A DNA stretch of 64,000 nt from CAZCTC01 sp964501335 (GTDB lineage: Bacteria > Chloroflexota > Anaerolineae > B4-G1 > SLSP01), in NCBI GenBank assembly GCA_964501335.1, contig CAZCTC010000022.1, forward strand, positions 1-64,000. The letters run 5' to 3'. Below the pieces are notes generated by a model, which worked only from the letters and a program-made list of their open reading frames with translations, searched no databases and had not been told where the DNA came from. Of this stretch, positions 7,298 to 14,908 are shown in pieces. The position numbers and the translations under genes are program-made. The first letter of the stretch is position 1. Each line of letters starts with the position of its first letter.

Positions 7298-8665
7298 ATG
7301 AGCTATGTAAAACGGATTTTGATCTTGACGGCGGATGCCGGGTTTGGCCATCGCAGTGCGGCAAACGCAATCGAAGAAGCGCTGCTGGAGTTGTATGGCG
7401 AGCAGTGCACCGTAGCGATTGTCAATCCGCTGGAAGACCGCCGTGTGTTACCTTTTTTACGGGACAGTCAGTCGGATTATGACAAGATCGTTCGGGAGAT
7501 GCCGCAACTGTATAAGTTGGGCTATGAGGCCAGCGACACGACTGTGCCTAAGACCGTGGTCGAGAGCGCGCTGACCATAATGTTGTTTGAGGTGATGTTC
7601 GATTATGTCCGGCGCTATCGTCCCGATGCCATCGTCACGACCTTTCCCCTTTATCAGGCCCCTTTGACGACCGTTTATGCGATCCGTCGGCATTACATCC
7701 CTTTGTTGACCGTGATCACCGATCTCTCTATGGTGCATCGTTTCTGGTTCAATTCGGCGGTGGATTTTTGTCTGGTGCCGACGCGGGATGTGGAATTGCA
7801 GGCGATGGAGCAGGGGCTGGCTCCCGAACGGGTCAAAATTACCGGGATTCCGGTCCGGCCGGCGTTGGCGCGGGAAAACCGGCCGAAGGCAGAAATTCGA
7901 GCCGAGCTGGGCTGGGATCCAAATTTGACGACCTTGTTGGTGGTGGGGAGCCGGCGGGTGGAACATCTGCCCGATGTGTTGCGGGCAATCAACCATTCCG
8001 GTTTTCCGGTGCAGCTGGCTCTGGTGGCCGGCGGGGATGAGGATCTCTATCGGCAGCTGAAAAGCATTACCTGGCACCATCCCGCCCATCTCTATTCGTT
8101 TGTCAACAATATGCCTACCTTGATGAAGGCGTCGGATTGTCTGGTTTCAAAGGCGGGCGGGCTGATCGTCACCGAATCGCTGGCGGCCGGGTTGCCGTTG
8201 TTGTTGATCGATGCTCTGCCGGGGCAGGAGATCGGCAATGCGGAGTATGTGATGCGGGGTGAAGCGGGAACTTTTGTCAGCGGGCCGCTTGAAGTGTTGG
8301 AGACTCTGTCGCATTGGCTGGATCATAACGGCAAACTGTTGATCGAACATGCCGATCATGCCCGGGATTTGGGGCGCCCCCGTGCGGCTTATGATATTGC
8401 CAACCGGATATGGGCGGCGGCCCATCAGGAGCCCCAGTCAAAACGGCGGACGCGGACCCGGACGGTGCGCTTACGGGAAGATGCCGAATGGAAGCCCAAG
8501 CGGCCGAAGATGTCGGCCCGTTTTTCGGCCACAGCCATGGATTACTGGCGGCGTGGCCCGGAGCGGGTCTGGCGGCAGTTGAACGATCTGGAGCTGGCGC
8601 AGTTGATGGGGATGACGCTTCCGCACCGGCATAAAGAAGAATCGGAAGAGGAATCTGAGGAGTAA
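7298..8665 (+). CDS. MGDG-synthase/UgtP-type glycosyltransferase (GT28 family)
   Basis: About 455 residues from ATG 7298 (AGAAGGAG at 7283, spacing 7). The N-terminus, ILILTADAGFGHRSAANAIEEAL, is the galactolipid-synthase signature with the G-x-G-H acceptor loop. The middle holds TTFPLYQAPL and VITDLS. The C-terminal half has VVGSRRVEHL, a YSFVNNMPTLMKASDCLVSKAGGLIVTESLAAGLPLL-type nucleotide-sugar site and PGQEIGNAEYV. The family transfers hexose from a UDP-sugar to diacylglycerol at the inner membrane face to make glycolipids. The last 60 residues are charged and not conserved. A hairpin terminator follows at 8671. Confidence 0.88.
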   Translation: MSYVKRILILTADAGFGHRSAANAIEEALLELYGEQCTVAIVNPLEDRRVLPFLRDSQSDYDKIVREMPQLYKLGYEASDTTVPKTVVESALTIMLFEVMFDYVRRYRPDAIVTTFPLYQAPLTTVYAIRRHYIPLLTVITDLSMVHRFWFNSAVDFCLVPTRDVELQAMEQGLAPERVKITGIPVRPALARENRPKAEIRAELGWDPNLTTLLVVGSRRVEHLPDVLRAINHSGFPVQLALVAGGDEDLYRQLKSITWHHPAHLYSFVNNMPTLMKASDCLVSKAGGLIVTESLAAGLPLLLIDALPGQEIGNAEYVMRGEAGTFVSGPLEVLETLSHWLDHNGKLLIEHADHARDLGRPRAAYDIANRIWAAAHQEPQSKRRTRTRTVRLREDAEWKPKRPKMSARFSATAMDYWRRGPERVWRQLNDLELAQLMGMTLPHRHKEESEEESEE

Positions 8666-8670
8666 AAGTA

Positions 8671-8706
8671 GTGTTTTCGCGGGCTTTCGGAAGCCCGCGA
8701 AAACAC
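8671..8706. terminator. 16-bp hairpin terminator with TCGG loop
   Basis: Arms 8671-8686 and 8691-8706 are perfect (GTGTTTTCGCGGGCTT and its complement). The hairpin sits between the stop of the glycosyltransferase (8665) and the stop of the convergent membrane-protein gene (8732), so it can serve both. Confidence 0.8.
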
Positions 8707-8731
8707 GTATTTGTCTATTGATCGATGTTTT

Positions 8732-9610
8732 TTAATAGAGAGCTTCGGTCGGGCGGATCAGGCGGATGGCGCGCATCCCGGTGATCACGCCGGTGCCGAT
8801 GATGGTGCCTACTGAAGCGCGGATAAAGTGTTCGAAGGGGGCGGCTCCGGCAATGAGAGGCCAGATTTCATTGGGGAAATTGAGAAGTGGATAAATAAGG
8901 GTGGAAGAAAGCAGGTGGGCCAGTCCGGCGGCCATCCAGGTGCCGAGAAAGAGGGCAATGGGCAACCTGTAAATCTGGGGATTGCGTAGCCCGTACAGGA
9001 TTTCCTGAGGCTTTCTTAATTTGTTCAGCAGCTCTCGAAAACTGATTTGTGTTTGAGGCCCATTCCCAGATTCTTTCAACCATCGGCTTACCAGCCGGCG
9101 GGTCGGCAATACGAAGAGAATCCAGGCCGACCAGCAGATAAAAGTGGCGGCGAAAAAATTGTTCGGAGAAACTCCATTGACGATTACGGCCCGGTAACCG
9201 TAGGCGCCAAAGGCCAGCACATAGAAAACTGTCAGTGGAATCCACCAATGGCGGCGGGGCCCCTGATCGACCATTGCGCCGGCGGTGAAACTGCTGGCCA
9301 TGCCGCCTAATATCGTGACAAACCAGATTTTGGTAGTATGGGGTGCCATTAGAGTACCGGACAATGCTCCGATACCGGCTGCGACCGCTCCCCCCAAAGG
9401 CCCTAAGATCCAGCCGACGAGTGGATAGACTCCCTGACTGAGTGGGAAAGCATTGCCGCCGCCAAAAACCACTGAAAAGGGAATAAAAGCCAGAGCGGTA
9501 ATGACCGCGGAGAGTGTCAGGATATAGGCAATGGGGGCTCCGGCAATCCTTACTCCTCCTATTGCTCTAACCCGGCGTTCCTGGCCGGTCGGCGAAAAGT
9601 CCTTTGACAT
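8732..9610 (-). CDS. Polytopic membrane protein, possibly an ECF transporter S component
   Basis: The 292-residue protein starts at ATG 9610 with GGAGG upstream. It has about seven hydrophobic segments, for example YILTLSAVITALAFI, GWILGPLGGAVAAGIGALSG and IWFVTILGGMASSF. The segment QGVYPLVGWILGPLGGAVAAG resembles the substrate-binding components of ECF vitamin transporters and related integral membrane proteins. A soluble loop rich in charged residues interrupts the middle (about 175-205). No ATPase or T-component gene is nearby, so a shared energising module would be needed. The substrate is unknown. Confidence 0.55.
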   Translation of the reverse strand: MSKDFSPTGQERRVRAIGGVRIAGAPIAYILTLSAVITALAFIPFSVVFGGGNAFPLSQGVYPLVGWILGPLGGAVAAGIGALSGTLMAPHTTKIWFVTILGGMASSFTAGAMVDQGPRRHWWIPLTVFYVLAFGAYGYRAVIVNGVSPNNFFAATFICWSAWILFVLPTRRLVSRWLKESGNGPQTQISFRELLNKLRKPQEILYGLRNPQIYRLPIALFLGTWMAAGLAHLLSSTLIYPLLNFPNEIWPLIAGAAPFEHFIRASVGTIIGTGVITGMRAIRLIRPTEALY

Positions 9611-9645
9611 AATGCAGCCTCCTTACTTTTTGGGGGACTAAATTT

Positions 9646-9834
9646 CGACCTGTGCGGTTGTTCATTTGCATAGATAAAAACAGTTTTTGCGCCCCGCAAC
9701 GGGTACTTTTCTGGTAAAAAGCGATGCGCTGGATGGGGGAGAGAAGTTTTTTGTTTGTATTTTTGCGCGCATTCTTATGCGCGCAAAAATACAGGCTTTT
9801 TTCTCCCGCTTTTCCGGGCTAACCGCACAGGTCG
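9646..9834 (+). mobile_element. MITE-like element, copy B, with 14-bp terminal inverted repeats
   Basis: CGACCTGTGCGGTT (9646-9659) and AACCGCACAGGTCG (9821-9834) are perfect inverted repeats. Inside are the core block in reverse (9717-9748) and a 17-bp hairpin (9756-9772 with 9777-9793, loop TCTT). TAAATTT occurs just outside both ends (9639-9645 and 9836-9842), a possible 7-bp target duplication. There is no coding capacity. Confidence 0.75.
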
Positions 9835-9836
9835 TT

Positions 9837-9870
9837 AAATTTGCCGCGTCGTTGGCGACGCGGCAAATTT
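9837..9870. terminator. 15-bp hairpin downstream of the PP2C-like gene
   Basis: Arms 9837-9851 and 9856-9870 (AAATTTGCCGCGTCG and complement) pair perfectly around TTGG. It lies 42 bp beyond the stop of the minus-strand gene ending at 9912 and may be its terminator. Confidence 0.6.
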
Positions 9871-9911
9871 TAACATTAAAGGTATGCAGTGTACCGCAGA
9901 GGGCGTTTTTT

Positions 9912-12461
9912 TCAAGGGGCGGTAAGGGCCGGCAGTTGGGCGGCATAGATTCGATTCTCGGCTACAAAGTAGATCATATTCGGTTTTGAAGTAACGGACA
10001 TTGCCTCAAGGGAACGCAGCAGCTGGGGTTGGAGCCGGAATTTGTGCAGGATGTTACTGTGTTTATCCAGCACGATGATCAGCTCGTTTTGGGGATCGGC
10101 GAGATAGATATTCCCTTTGTCGCTGTTGTTTTCCACCGTCATGACCTTGGGTTGGAATCCAGCCTCAGTGTCGGCTTTCCATTCAAAAGAGGGATCTTCA
10201 CTGCCGCGGAAATAGGCGTGGACACTGCCATCTCCCAGGAGCAGGTAGAGCCGTTCGCCGTCATCAATGGTCATATCCAGGGCATTTTGCAACGGCACGG
10301 GCGGATTGAGCTGACTGGGAAAATAGGGGCGAGCGGCCGCATTATATTTATCGTTGATCGGGGCGAATTCCAGGATCTGGTTCAGCTGGCGATGGACGAG
10401 GAAGAAATGGTCGTTGAAGGTATCCATGAGGGTGATCTGTCCGTTTTGGAGGTCTCCGGGAAGATGATGGGCTTCAACCACGCTGGTGCCCTGGACTGGA
10501 GTATAGATGTAGATATCTCCCGTATTGGCATAGATCAGAACCGCGCCATCCGGCAATTTCGGGCTGGTCATCCAGGCCAGATCGACCAATCCATTGACCG
10601 CGCAGCAATCTCCCACGACCTGGCCGTGTTTTAAGATGGTGACCGGAGCAGTGTTGGGGAGCGGCAGGCCGTTTTCCCCCAGCTGTAGGCTGGCTACCTC
10701 ATCGGTCGTGGGGTTGAGGTAATAGACCCGTCCGCCGGCGACCAGGAGATGGCGCGGGGCGGGAGAAGCCGTGCCCAGTTCCAACAAGATCTGCGGATCC
10801 AGGATCGCGGCACTTTGCAGGGCATCCAGGGCGGTCCGGGCATCCTTTTCCAGCGTTTGCGCTTCCCGGTTAGCCGGTTCCAGATCGAGGATGCGGCGAG
10901 ATTGGGTCAGCAGGCTTTGCCAGTCTTCGGCGGACTGGCTTTCATAAGCATGTTGTTTGGTGTCGCGGGCCTCTTTCAAGAGGTTTTGGATCTTGAGGCC
11001 GCCATATTGGAAGTAGGTGGAGAAGGTCAAGATGAAAATAAGTAGGCCCACCCCTAACGTCAGGCCGCTCATCAAGGTAGCCTGTTCTATCGGCGCGGTA
11101 CGGGGTGCGTTGGGGGTTTCGGCATTGATCTGTCCCGGCAGGAAGACCTGCAAGGATTGCCGTACCAGGGCCCGCCGTGAAGGCAACGGCCCCGCTTTCC
11201 CGGCCATGCCTGCGGGGTGAGGGCGGGAGAAGCGTGGGAGAGAGGGCCATCGAAGATTGCGCAGCCGTTCCAGCCAGGATTTTTCGGGTTGATCGGTGGC
11301 GGGAGCCGGTGAGGTCGTTGGGATAGAGGGACGCGGCAAGGTACTGAAGAAGGTTCCGATCGATTGAATCCGTTCTTTCCAGGATGCAGAGGATGCGGAA
11401 TCGGTTTCTTCAATTGAGTCTGTCTGGATTTCCGGTGCGGGTTCCTCTTCCATTTCGGGGACAGAGGGTGTGTCTGTCGGAGGGGAGGAGCGGGCAGAAG
11501 AGAGATATTCCGGCAGTTGCAGATGGCGGAAACGGTCGACCACTCCTTCCCAGATAGGGGATTTTTCTTCTGTTGGAGTCGGTGTGGCGGGTGCAGTCGA
11601 TACTTTAGCCTGGATGGTTGCTTGCTTTTGAACCGGCGATGGGATGGGGTTGGATGCCGGTACAACGGGAGGAACTGGAACTGTCGGTGCCGGGTTTAAC
11701 CGAACGTGGGAAATCGGTTTGTGGAACGTGGGCAGTGTGGGCCGTAGTTTGTTCAGCCATGAGGGCCACGGTTGCGGGGGTGGTTCGGAAATTTCAGGGG
11801 CGTCTACCGTACAGCGTACCAGGACGGCACTGCCGTTACTGTGCTCTCCGGCGACCGTGTTGGCGAGTCGGGTGCTGATTTCTTCCAGCGAGGCCTCGAT
11901 CAACAGATCGTTCCAGCGATCCAATGACTGGGCGCTGGCAATGGGACCGGCGAGCAGGAGGAAGGTGCAGGAAGGTTCGATCGGCGCATAGCCGATATGG
12001 ATGACCGGGGGGAGCGTGATTCCCAGCGGGGCGAGGGTGCGTGCCTGGCGGGGGAAGAGTTCCAGCGGGCCCTGGGGATGGTAAAGCAAGGCATTGGCAG
12101 GGCCTACCTGGCCCAAGAAGAGTTCTTCTCCAGTAAAAACCGCACAGGTCAGGCTGCCGGAAGTTGGGAGGGCGGAATCGTTTTCTTCATTAGCATGGAC
12201 GAGATAGCGATTGGTTTCACTGAGGGCCCGTCGCAGGCGGCCCGCGATACTTCCGGTGGAATTCCAATAGGCCTCCGCGGCCAGGGTGCGCAGCTCGCGG
12301 CTGCGACGGGAGAGCGGGGGATTAAGGTCGACTAACACGACCAGGAGGTCGCCGGCTTCTTTGGGTATGTTGCGTGGCGGCCGCTCGATGGAGACATCGG
12401 GTGCCGCGTGCTGGCTGCGCTGGCCTGCCTGAAACCGAAGGATTTGATTCTGGTATTGCAT
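9912..12461 (-). CDS. Degenerate PP2C-like protein with a membrane segment and a beta-propeller-like C-terminus
   Basis: The product has 849 residues. The N-terminal 230 resemble a PP2C phosphatase fold (LLVVLVDLNPP, LRRALSETNRYL, GSLTCAVFTGEELFLGQVGPANALLY). The place where active enzymes have V-G-D-S-R reads VGPAN, and no D-G-M-G-G is present, so it looks catalytically dead. A long proline-rich linker (about 235-450) carries several W-x-x-x-L-R repeats. One hydrophobic helix, LTLGVGLLIFILTFSTYFQY, lies near 475, followed by a coiled segment and about 300 residues of propeller-like blades (LLVAGGRVYYLNP, LYLLLGDGSVHAYF, NIYLADPQNELIIVLD). This suggests a membrane-anchored sensor or scaffold. 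The gene is monocistronic. Confidence 0.6.
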   Translation of the reverse strand: MQYQNQILRFQAGQRSQHAAPDVSIERPPRNIPKEAGDLLVVLVDLNPPLSRRSRELRTLAAEAYWNSTGSIAGRLRRALSETNRYLVHANEENDSALPTSGSLTCAVFTGEELFLGQVGPANALLYHPQGPLELFPRQARTLAPLGITLPPVIHIGYAPIEPSCTFLLLAGPIASAQSLDRWNDLLIEASLEEISTRLANTVAGEHSNGSAVLVRCTVDAPEISEPPPQPWPSWLNKLRPTLPTFHKPISHVRLNPAPTVPVPPVVPASNPIPSPVQKQATIQAKVSTAPATPTPTEEKSPIWEGVVDRFRHLQLPEYLSSARSSPPTDTPSVPEMEEEPAPEIQTDSIEETDSASSASWKERIQSIGTFFSTLPRPSIPTTSPAPATDQPEKSWLERLRNLRWPSLPRFSRPHPAGMAGKAGPLPSRRALVRQSLQVFLPGQINAETPNAPRTAPIEQATLMSGLTLGVGLLIFILTFSTYFQYGGLKIQNLLKEARDTKQHAYESQSAEDWQSLLTQSRRILDLEPANREAQTLEKDARTALDALQSAAILDPQILLELGTASPAPRHLLVAGGRVYYLNPTTDEVASLQLGENGLPLPNTAPVTILKHGQVVGDCCAVNGLVDLAWMTSPKLPDGAVLIYANTGDIYIYTPVQGTSVVEAHHLPGDLQNGQITLMDTFNDHFFLVHRQLNQILEFAPINDKYNAAARPYFPSQLNPPVPLQNALDMTIDDGERLYLLLGDGSVHAYFRGSEDPSFEWKADTEAGFQPKVMTVENNSDKGNIYLADPQNELIIVLDKHSNILHKFRLQPQLLRSLEAMSVTSKPNMIYFVAENRIYAAQLPALTAP

Positions 12462-12479
12462 TTTCCGAAACCTGTCCTG

Positions 12480-12507
12480 AGTGTAAGCTCGGGAGTAATT
12501 CTGTCAA
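12480..12507 (-). promoter_or_regulatory. Promoter of the PP2C-like gene
   Basis: On the minus strand TTGACA (12507-12502) and TACACT (12485-12480) are separated by 16 bp. Transcription would begin near 12473, about 12 bases before ATG 12461, a very short leader. Confidence 0.6.
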
Positions 12508-12519
12508 GCGAACCGCGGC

Positions 12520-13320
12520 TTAATGCCGGCGTAACCGTTCTTCCAGGGTGCCTAAATCGGCCCGGGAAGTACAATCTAATGAAACCGGGGTGAGTGATAC
12601 CATGCGGGCTACCCGCAAGGCCCAGACATCGGTGCCGGCCTCTACGGTGGTGAGATCTTTCAATTCGCGATAACCGGGGCGGCCCGGTCCAGTTTCACGG
12701 TCGGGGGCTTCTGAAATGAAGTAATTGAGATGCGCCAGCCGGGTCATTTGCCAGGGTGTTTCAGGGGTGGCGTTCCAGGGAATGTTGAGATTGAACAGAT
12801 CGACATCGTACGGCATGGCCTGTTGTAAAATCAGGCGGGCAAATTTATAGGTAAAAGCCATGGAGGCGGTGAAGTCGGTGTCGTCCTGGCCCGTCAGATG
12901 ATAGGCCGGCAACATTTCCAGGGAGACCGCCAGGGCGGGGATATTATAGGCCGCACCTTCCAGGGCGGCCCCCACCGTACCGGAAATAGTGATTTGAGTG
13001 CTGACATTTTCGCCGAAGTTGATTCCTGAGACCACCAGCGCGGGCGGGCGAGGCGTCAGTTCCAGCATGGCATGGACAATTGCCAGGGCCGGAGAGGCAT
13101 CCACGGCATAAGCCGTCAAGGTGGCGCCTTTGATGGGGCGATCGACCGGAGTGATGCGGCCCGTGACGGAATGCGGCATGGAGCGGCCGGCTCCGGACCA
13201 TTGGACTTCGGGGGCAACGATCAGCAATTCTCCCAGGGGGGCTAATGCGGTGGCCGCCGCCCAGAGGCCGGTGGCTTCGATTCCATCATCATTTGTGAGC
13301 AGGATCAGCGGCGCTTCCAT
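12520..13320 (-). CDS. surE: 5'/3'-nucleotidase SurE, paralogue 1
   Basis: About 266 residues from ATG 13320 (GGGAG upstream). The N-terminus LILLTNDDGIEATGL holds the metal-binding Asp pair of SurE. The segments VAPEVQWSGAGRSM, VVSGINFGENVSTQITISGTVGAALEGA and IPALAVSLE match the family closely. SurE hydrolyses nucleoside monophosphates and is linked to stationary-phase survival. An in-frame extension to 13467 runs into repeat DNA and lacks a ribosome site, so I reject it. A second SurE gene lies at 27423; the two differ clearly in sequence and are old paralogues or one was acquired. Confidence 0.9.
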   Translation of the reverse strand: MEAPLILLTNDDGIEATGLWAAATALAPLGELLIVAPEVQWSGAGRSMPHSVTGRITPVDRPIKGATLTAYAVDASPALAIVHAMLELTPRPPALVVSGINFGENVSTQITISGTVGAALEGAAYNIPALAVSLEMLPAYHLTGQDDTDFTASMAFTYKFARLILQQAMPYDVDLFNLNIPWNATPETPWQMTRLAHLNYFISEAPDRETGPGRPGYRELKDLTTVEAGTDVWALRVARMVSLTPVSLDCTSRADLGTLEERLRRH

Positions 13321-13415
13321 GCAATCTCCCGGAACGGATTTGGAGTCGGGTGAGACTCCGATCCAAGCATACCATGCAATGGTGAGGTTGCAAAATGCAG
13401 AGGCAGTCGACCGGA

Positions 13416-13501
13416 GCCAGTAGACAGCATCCAGCCTGCATTGCCGGAATGGCTTTGGAAAAGCCATGTTTTCGGCGGCTTTCTGAAGCCGCCGAAAACA
13501 T
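13416..13501. repeat. Dispersed repeat module with 16-bp hairpin
   Basis: AGTAGACAGC and the TTGCCGGAATGGCTTTGGAAAA-type stretch recur at 16905-16970. The hairpin arms 13466-13481 and 13486-13501 (ATGTTTTCGGCGGCTT and complement, loop TCTG) are perfect. It is the only sequence of note in the 194-bp gap between the SHOCT-like gene and SurE. The hairpin may terminate the SHOCT/DUF2089 operon. Confidence 0.65.
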
Positions 13502-13514
13502 AACCCAAAAATCT

Positions 13515-13982
13515 TTAATCGAGGAAAATTTCTACACGTTCACCATCTTCGACATCGGTGACATCGACGATCGAGCCTGCTTCTCCTTTGCGCAGGAGTT
13601 CGTCGAAATTATCGGATTCAAAATCGGGCATATCGGGCATTTCGATCCAGTCGGGTATACCGCGACGGTTATGTCGCCCATGGCGGCCGGGGAAGCCGAA
13701 GGGAAAGCGGTTTCCCACTTTCATGCCGGCTTGAATGAGCGGCAACGGCAGGGTGACATTGACTTTGACCGCATTGGTTTTAGGGTCGGTGACTCGAATA
13801 TGCATCCAGCGTGCGGGATGGGGACGGGGGGATTCCTCGTTGGGGGAAGTTTCGGGCCGGGCCTTCGATTCCGGTGTTGAATTTTCCACGGCTTCCAGAA
13901 GGCGGACGCCGTCTTCCGCCGATATTTTACCGGAAGAGACCAGTTCCAAGATTTTCATGCGTTCTTCGCGTTTTTCTGTCAT
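13515..13982 (-). CDS. SHOCT-like/YvlB-LiaX N-terminal domain protein
   Basis: The 155-residue protein opens with EERMKILELVSSGKISAEDGVRLLEAVE, the short helical SHOCT-like module found at the N-terminus of YvlB/LiaX proteins. A low-complexity linker follows, then a strand-rich part (WMHIRVTDPKTNAVKVNVTLPLPLIQAGM) and an acidic tail. ATG 13982 follows GGAG with spacing 7. It lies 21 bp after the DUF2089 gene. This pair is conserved in several phyla and is probably a regulator with its partner, but the function is unproven. Confidence 0.75.
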   Translation of the reverse strand: MTEKREERMKILELVSSGKISAEDGVRLLEAVENSTPESKARPETSPNEESPRPHPARWMHIRVTDPKTNAVKVNVTLPLPLIQAGMKVGNRFPFGFPGRHGRHNRRGIPDWIEMPDMPDFESDNFDELLRKGEAGSIVDVTDVEDGERVEIFLD

Positions 13983-14003
13983 GGGGAAACTCCTTTCTTT
14001 AAA

Positions 14004-14540
14004 TTAAGAGCCGCTTTTGAGCTGGCGGAGGGCATCTTCGATATCCAGTGAGCCTTCGCTCAACCGTTCCAGTACCGTCAGGGTAGATGAATTGCCCGGG
14101 TTCTTTTCGGAAGGAGGGAAAGGTTTTTCGGGCTCGCCTTCGGTGATTTCATAGCCCAGATCGCGCACAACTTCGTTCAATCGATTGCGTACAGTAGGAT
14201 AAGAAAGGTTGATTTCCTCCTGGACCCGGTTGAGCCGGCCTTCTGCACGTAAAAAGATTTCGATAAAGCGCCATTGTTCCGGCTTGAGTCGGGAGATCCG
14301 TTGGAGAAAATCCCATTGGGCTGGAGTAAATTGCGGCAATTGTTGAAGGATCAGATCCAGGTATTCTGGGGGCAGTTGGGCCAGCTGTTGCAGCGTTTGG
14401 TCCCAGCTTTCGGGCGGAATGGCGGTAGTTTCCTGGAGGGAAAATTTTCCTTCCAACGCCGTGTGACAATCCGGGCAGGCCAGTTTTTCCACATGGAGAG
14501 TTCCTCCACAGATCGGGCAGCGTGTTGGAGCCGGGTACAT
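14004..14540 (-). CDS. DUF2089 family zinc-ribbon/HTH protein
   Basis: The 178-residue protein has a zinc ribbon (CPICGG and CPDCH, residues 8-29), a middle helical part (PPEYLDLILQQLPQFTPAQWDFLQRISRLKPEQ) and a helix-turn-helix-like stretch, EEINLSYPTVRNRLNEVVRDLGY. This is the DUF2089 layout, which implies transcriptional control, likely of the SHOCT-like gene downstream and perhaps itself. ATG 14540 has GGAGG upstream. Confidence 0.82.
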   Translation of the reverse strand: MYPAPTRCPICGGTLHVEKLACPDCHTALEGKFSLQETTAIPPESWDQTLQQLAQLPPEYLDLILQQLPQFTPAQWDFLQRISRLKPEQWRFIEIFLRAEGRLNRVQEEINLSYPTVRNRLNEVVRDLGYEITEGEPEKPFPPSEKNPGNSSTLTVLERLSEGSLDIEDALRQLKSGS

Positions 14541-14587
14541 GCCAGCCTCCTTTAAATAATTTGGTATTTCATGTCTAGACTTTAATT

Positions 14588-14615
14588 ATTTTAATACTAT
14601 AATTGATTTTGTCAA
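14588..14615 (-). promoter_or_regulatory. Promoter of the DUF2089-SHOCT operon
   Basis: On the minus strand TTGACA (14615-14610) and TAAAAT (14593-14588) are 16 bp apart, in strongly AT-rich DNA. The start would be near 14581, 40 bases before ATG 14540. Confidence 0.65.
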
Positions 14616-14777
14616 TGATATTGATTGATTTTTTAAATATTAACCACTGGAATCTTTAAGATCTGAATTGAGGAGAGAAAACCGGCAATGCGCCGCTGTT
14701 TGCGGGCTGGGAAAGGCGGTGGAAAAGCGAGGTAAAAATTTTTTGGTACATACAAGCTTCTTTATATGCCTAAACTG

Positions 14778-14821
14778 TAGTACTAAAGTACTATTTAACC
14801 AAATTCTAACCTGAGTATAAT
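14778..14821 (+). promoter_or_regulatory. Promoter region and palindromic operator candidate of the subtilase gene
   Basis: TATAAT at 14816-14821 is a perfect -10 with a weak -35 near 14794. The palindrome TAGTACT-AA-AGTACTA (14778-14793) ends just upstream of the -35 region, the usual position for an activator or repressor of such a promoter. The surrounding 14560-14830 is AT-rich and carries divergent promoters. Confidence 0.5.
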
Positions 14822-14823
14822 TG

Positions 14824-14855
14824 ATTTTAGGGATGATTTTAACCATCCCTAAAAT
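14824..14855 (+). promoter_or_regulatory. 12-bp hairpin in the subtilase 5' leader
   Basis: ATTTTAGGGATG (14824-14835) and CATCCCTAAAAT (14844-14855) pair perfectly around an 8-nt loop. It begins right at the predicted transcript start, so it may stabilise the 5' end of the mRNA. No T-tract follows. Confidence 0.5.
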
Positions 14856-14908
14856 GCTTTTCTTCCGTTCTTAATCCGTCCGGCCCAAGTGAAAGTGAGG
14901 AAAATTTA

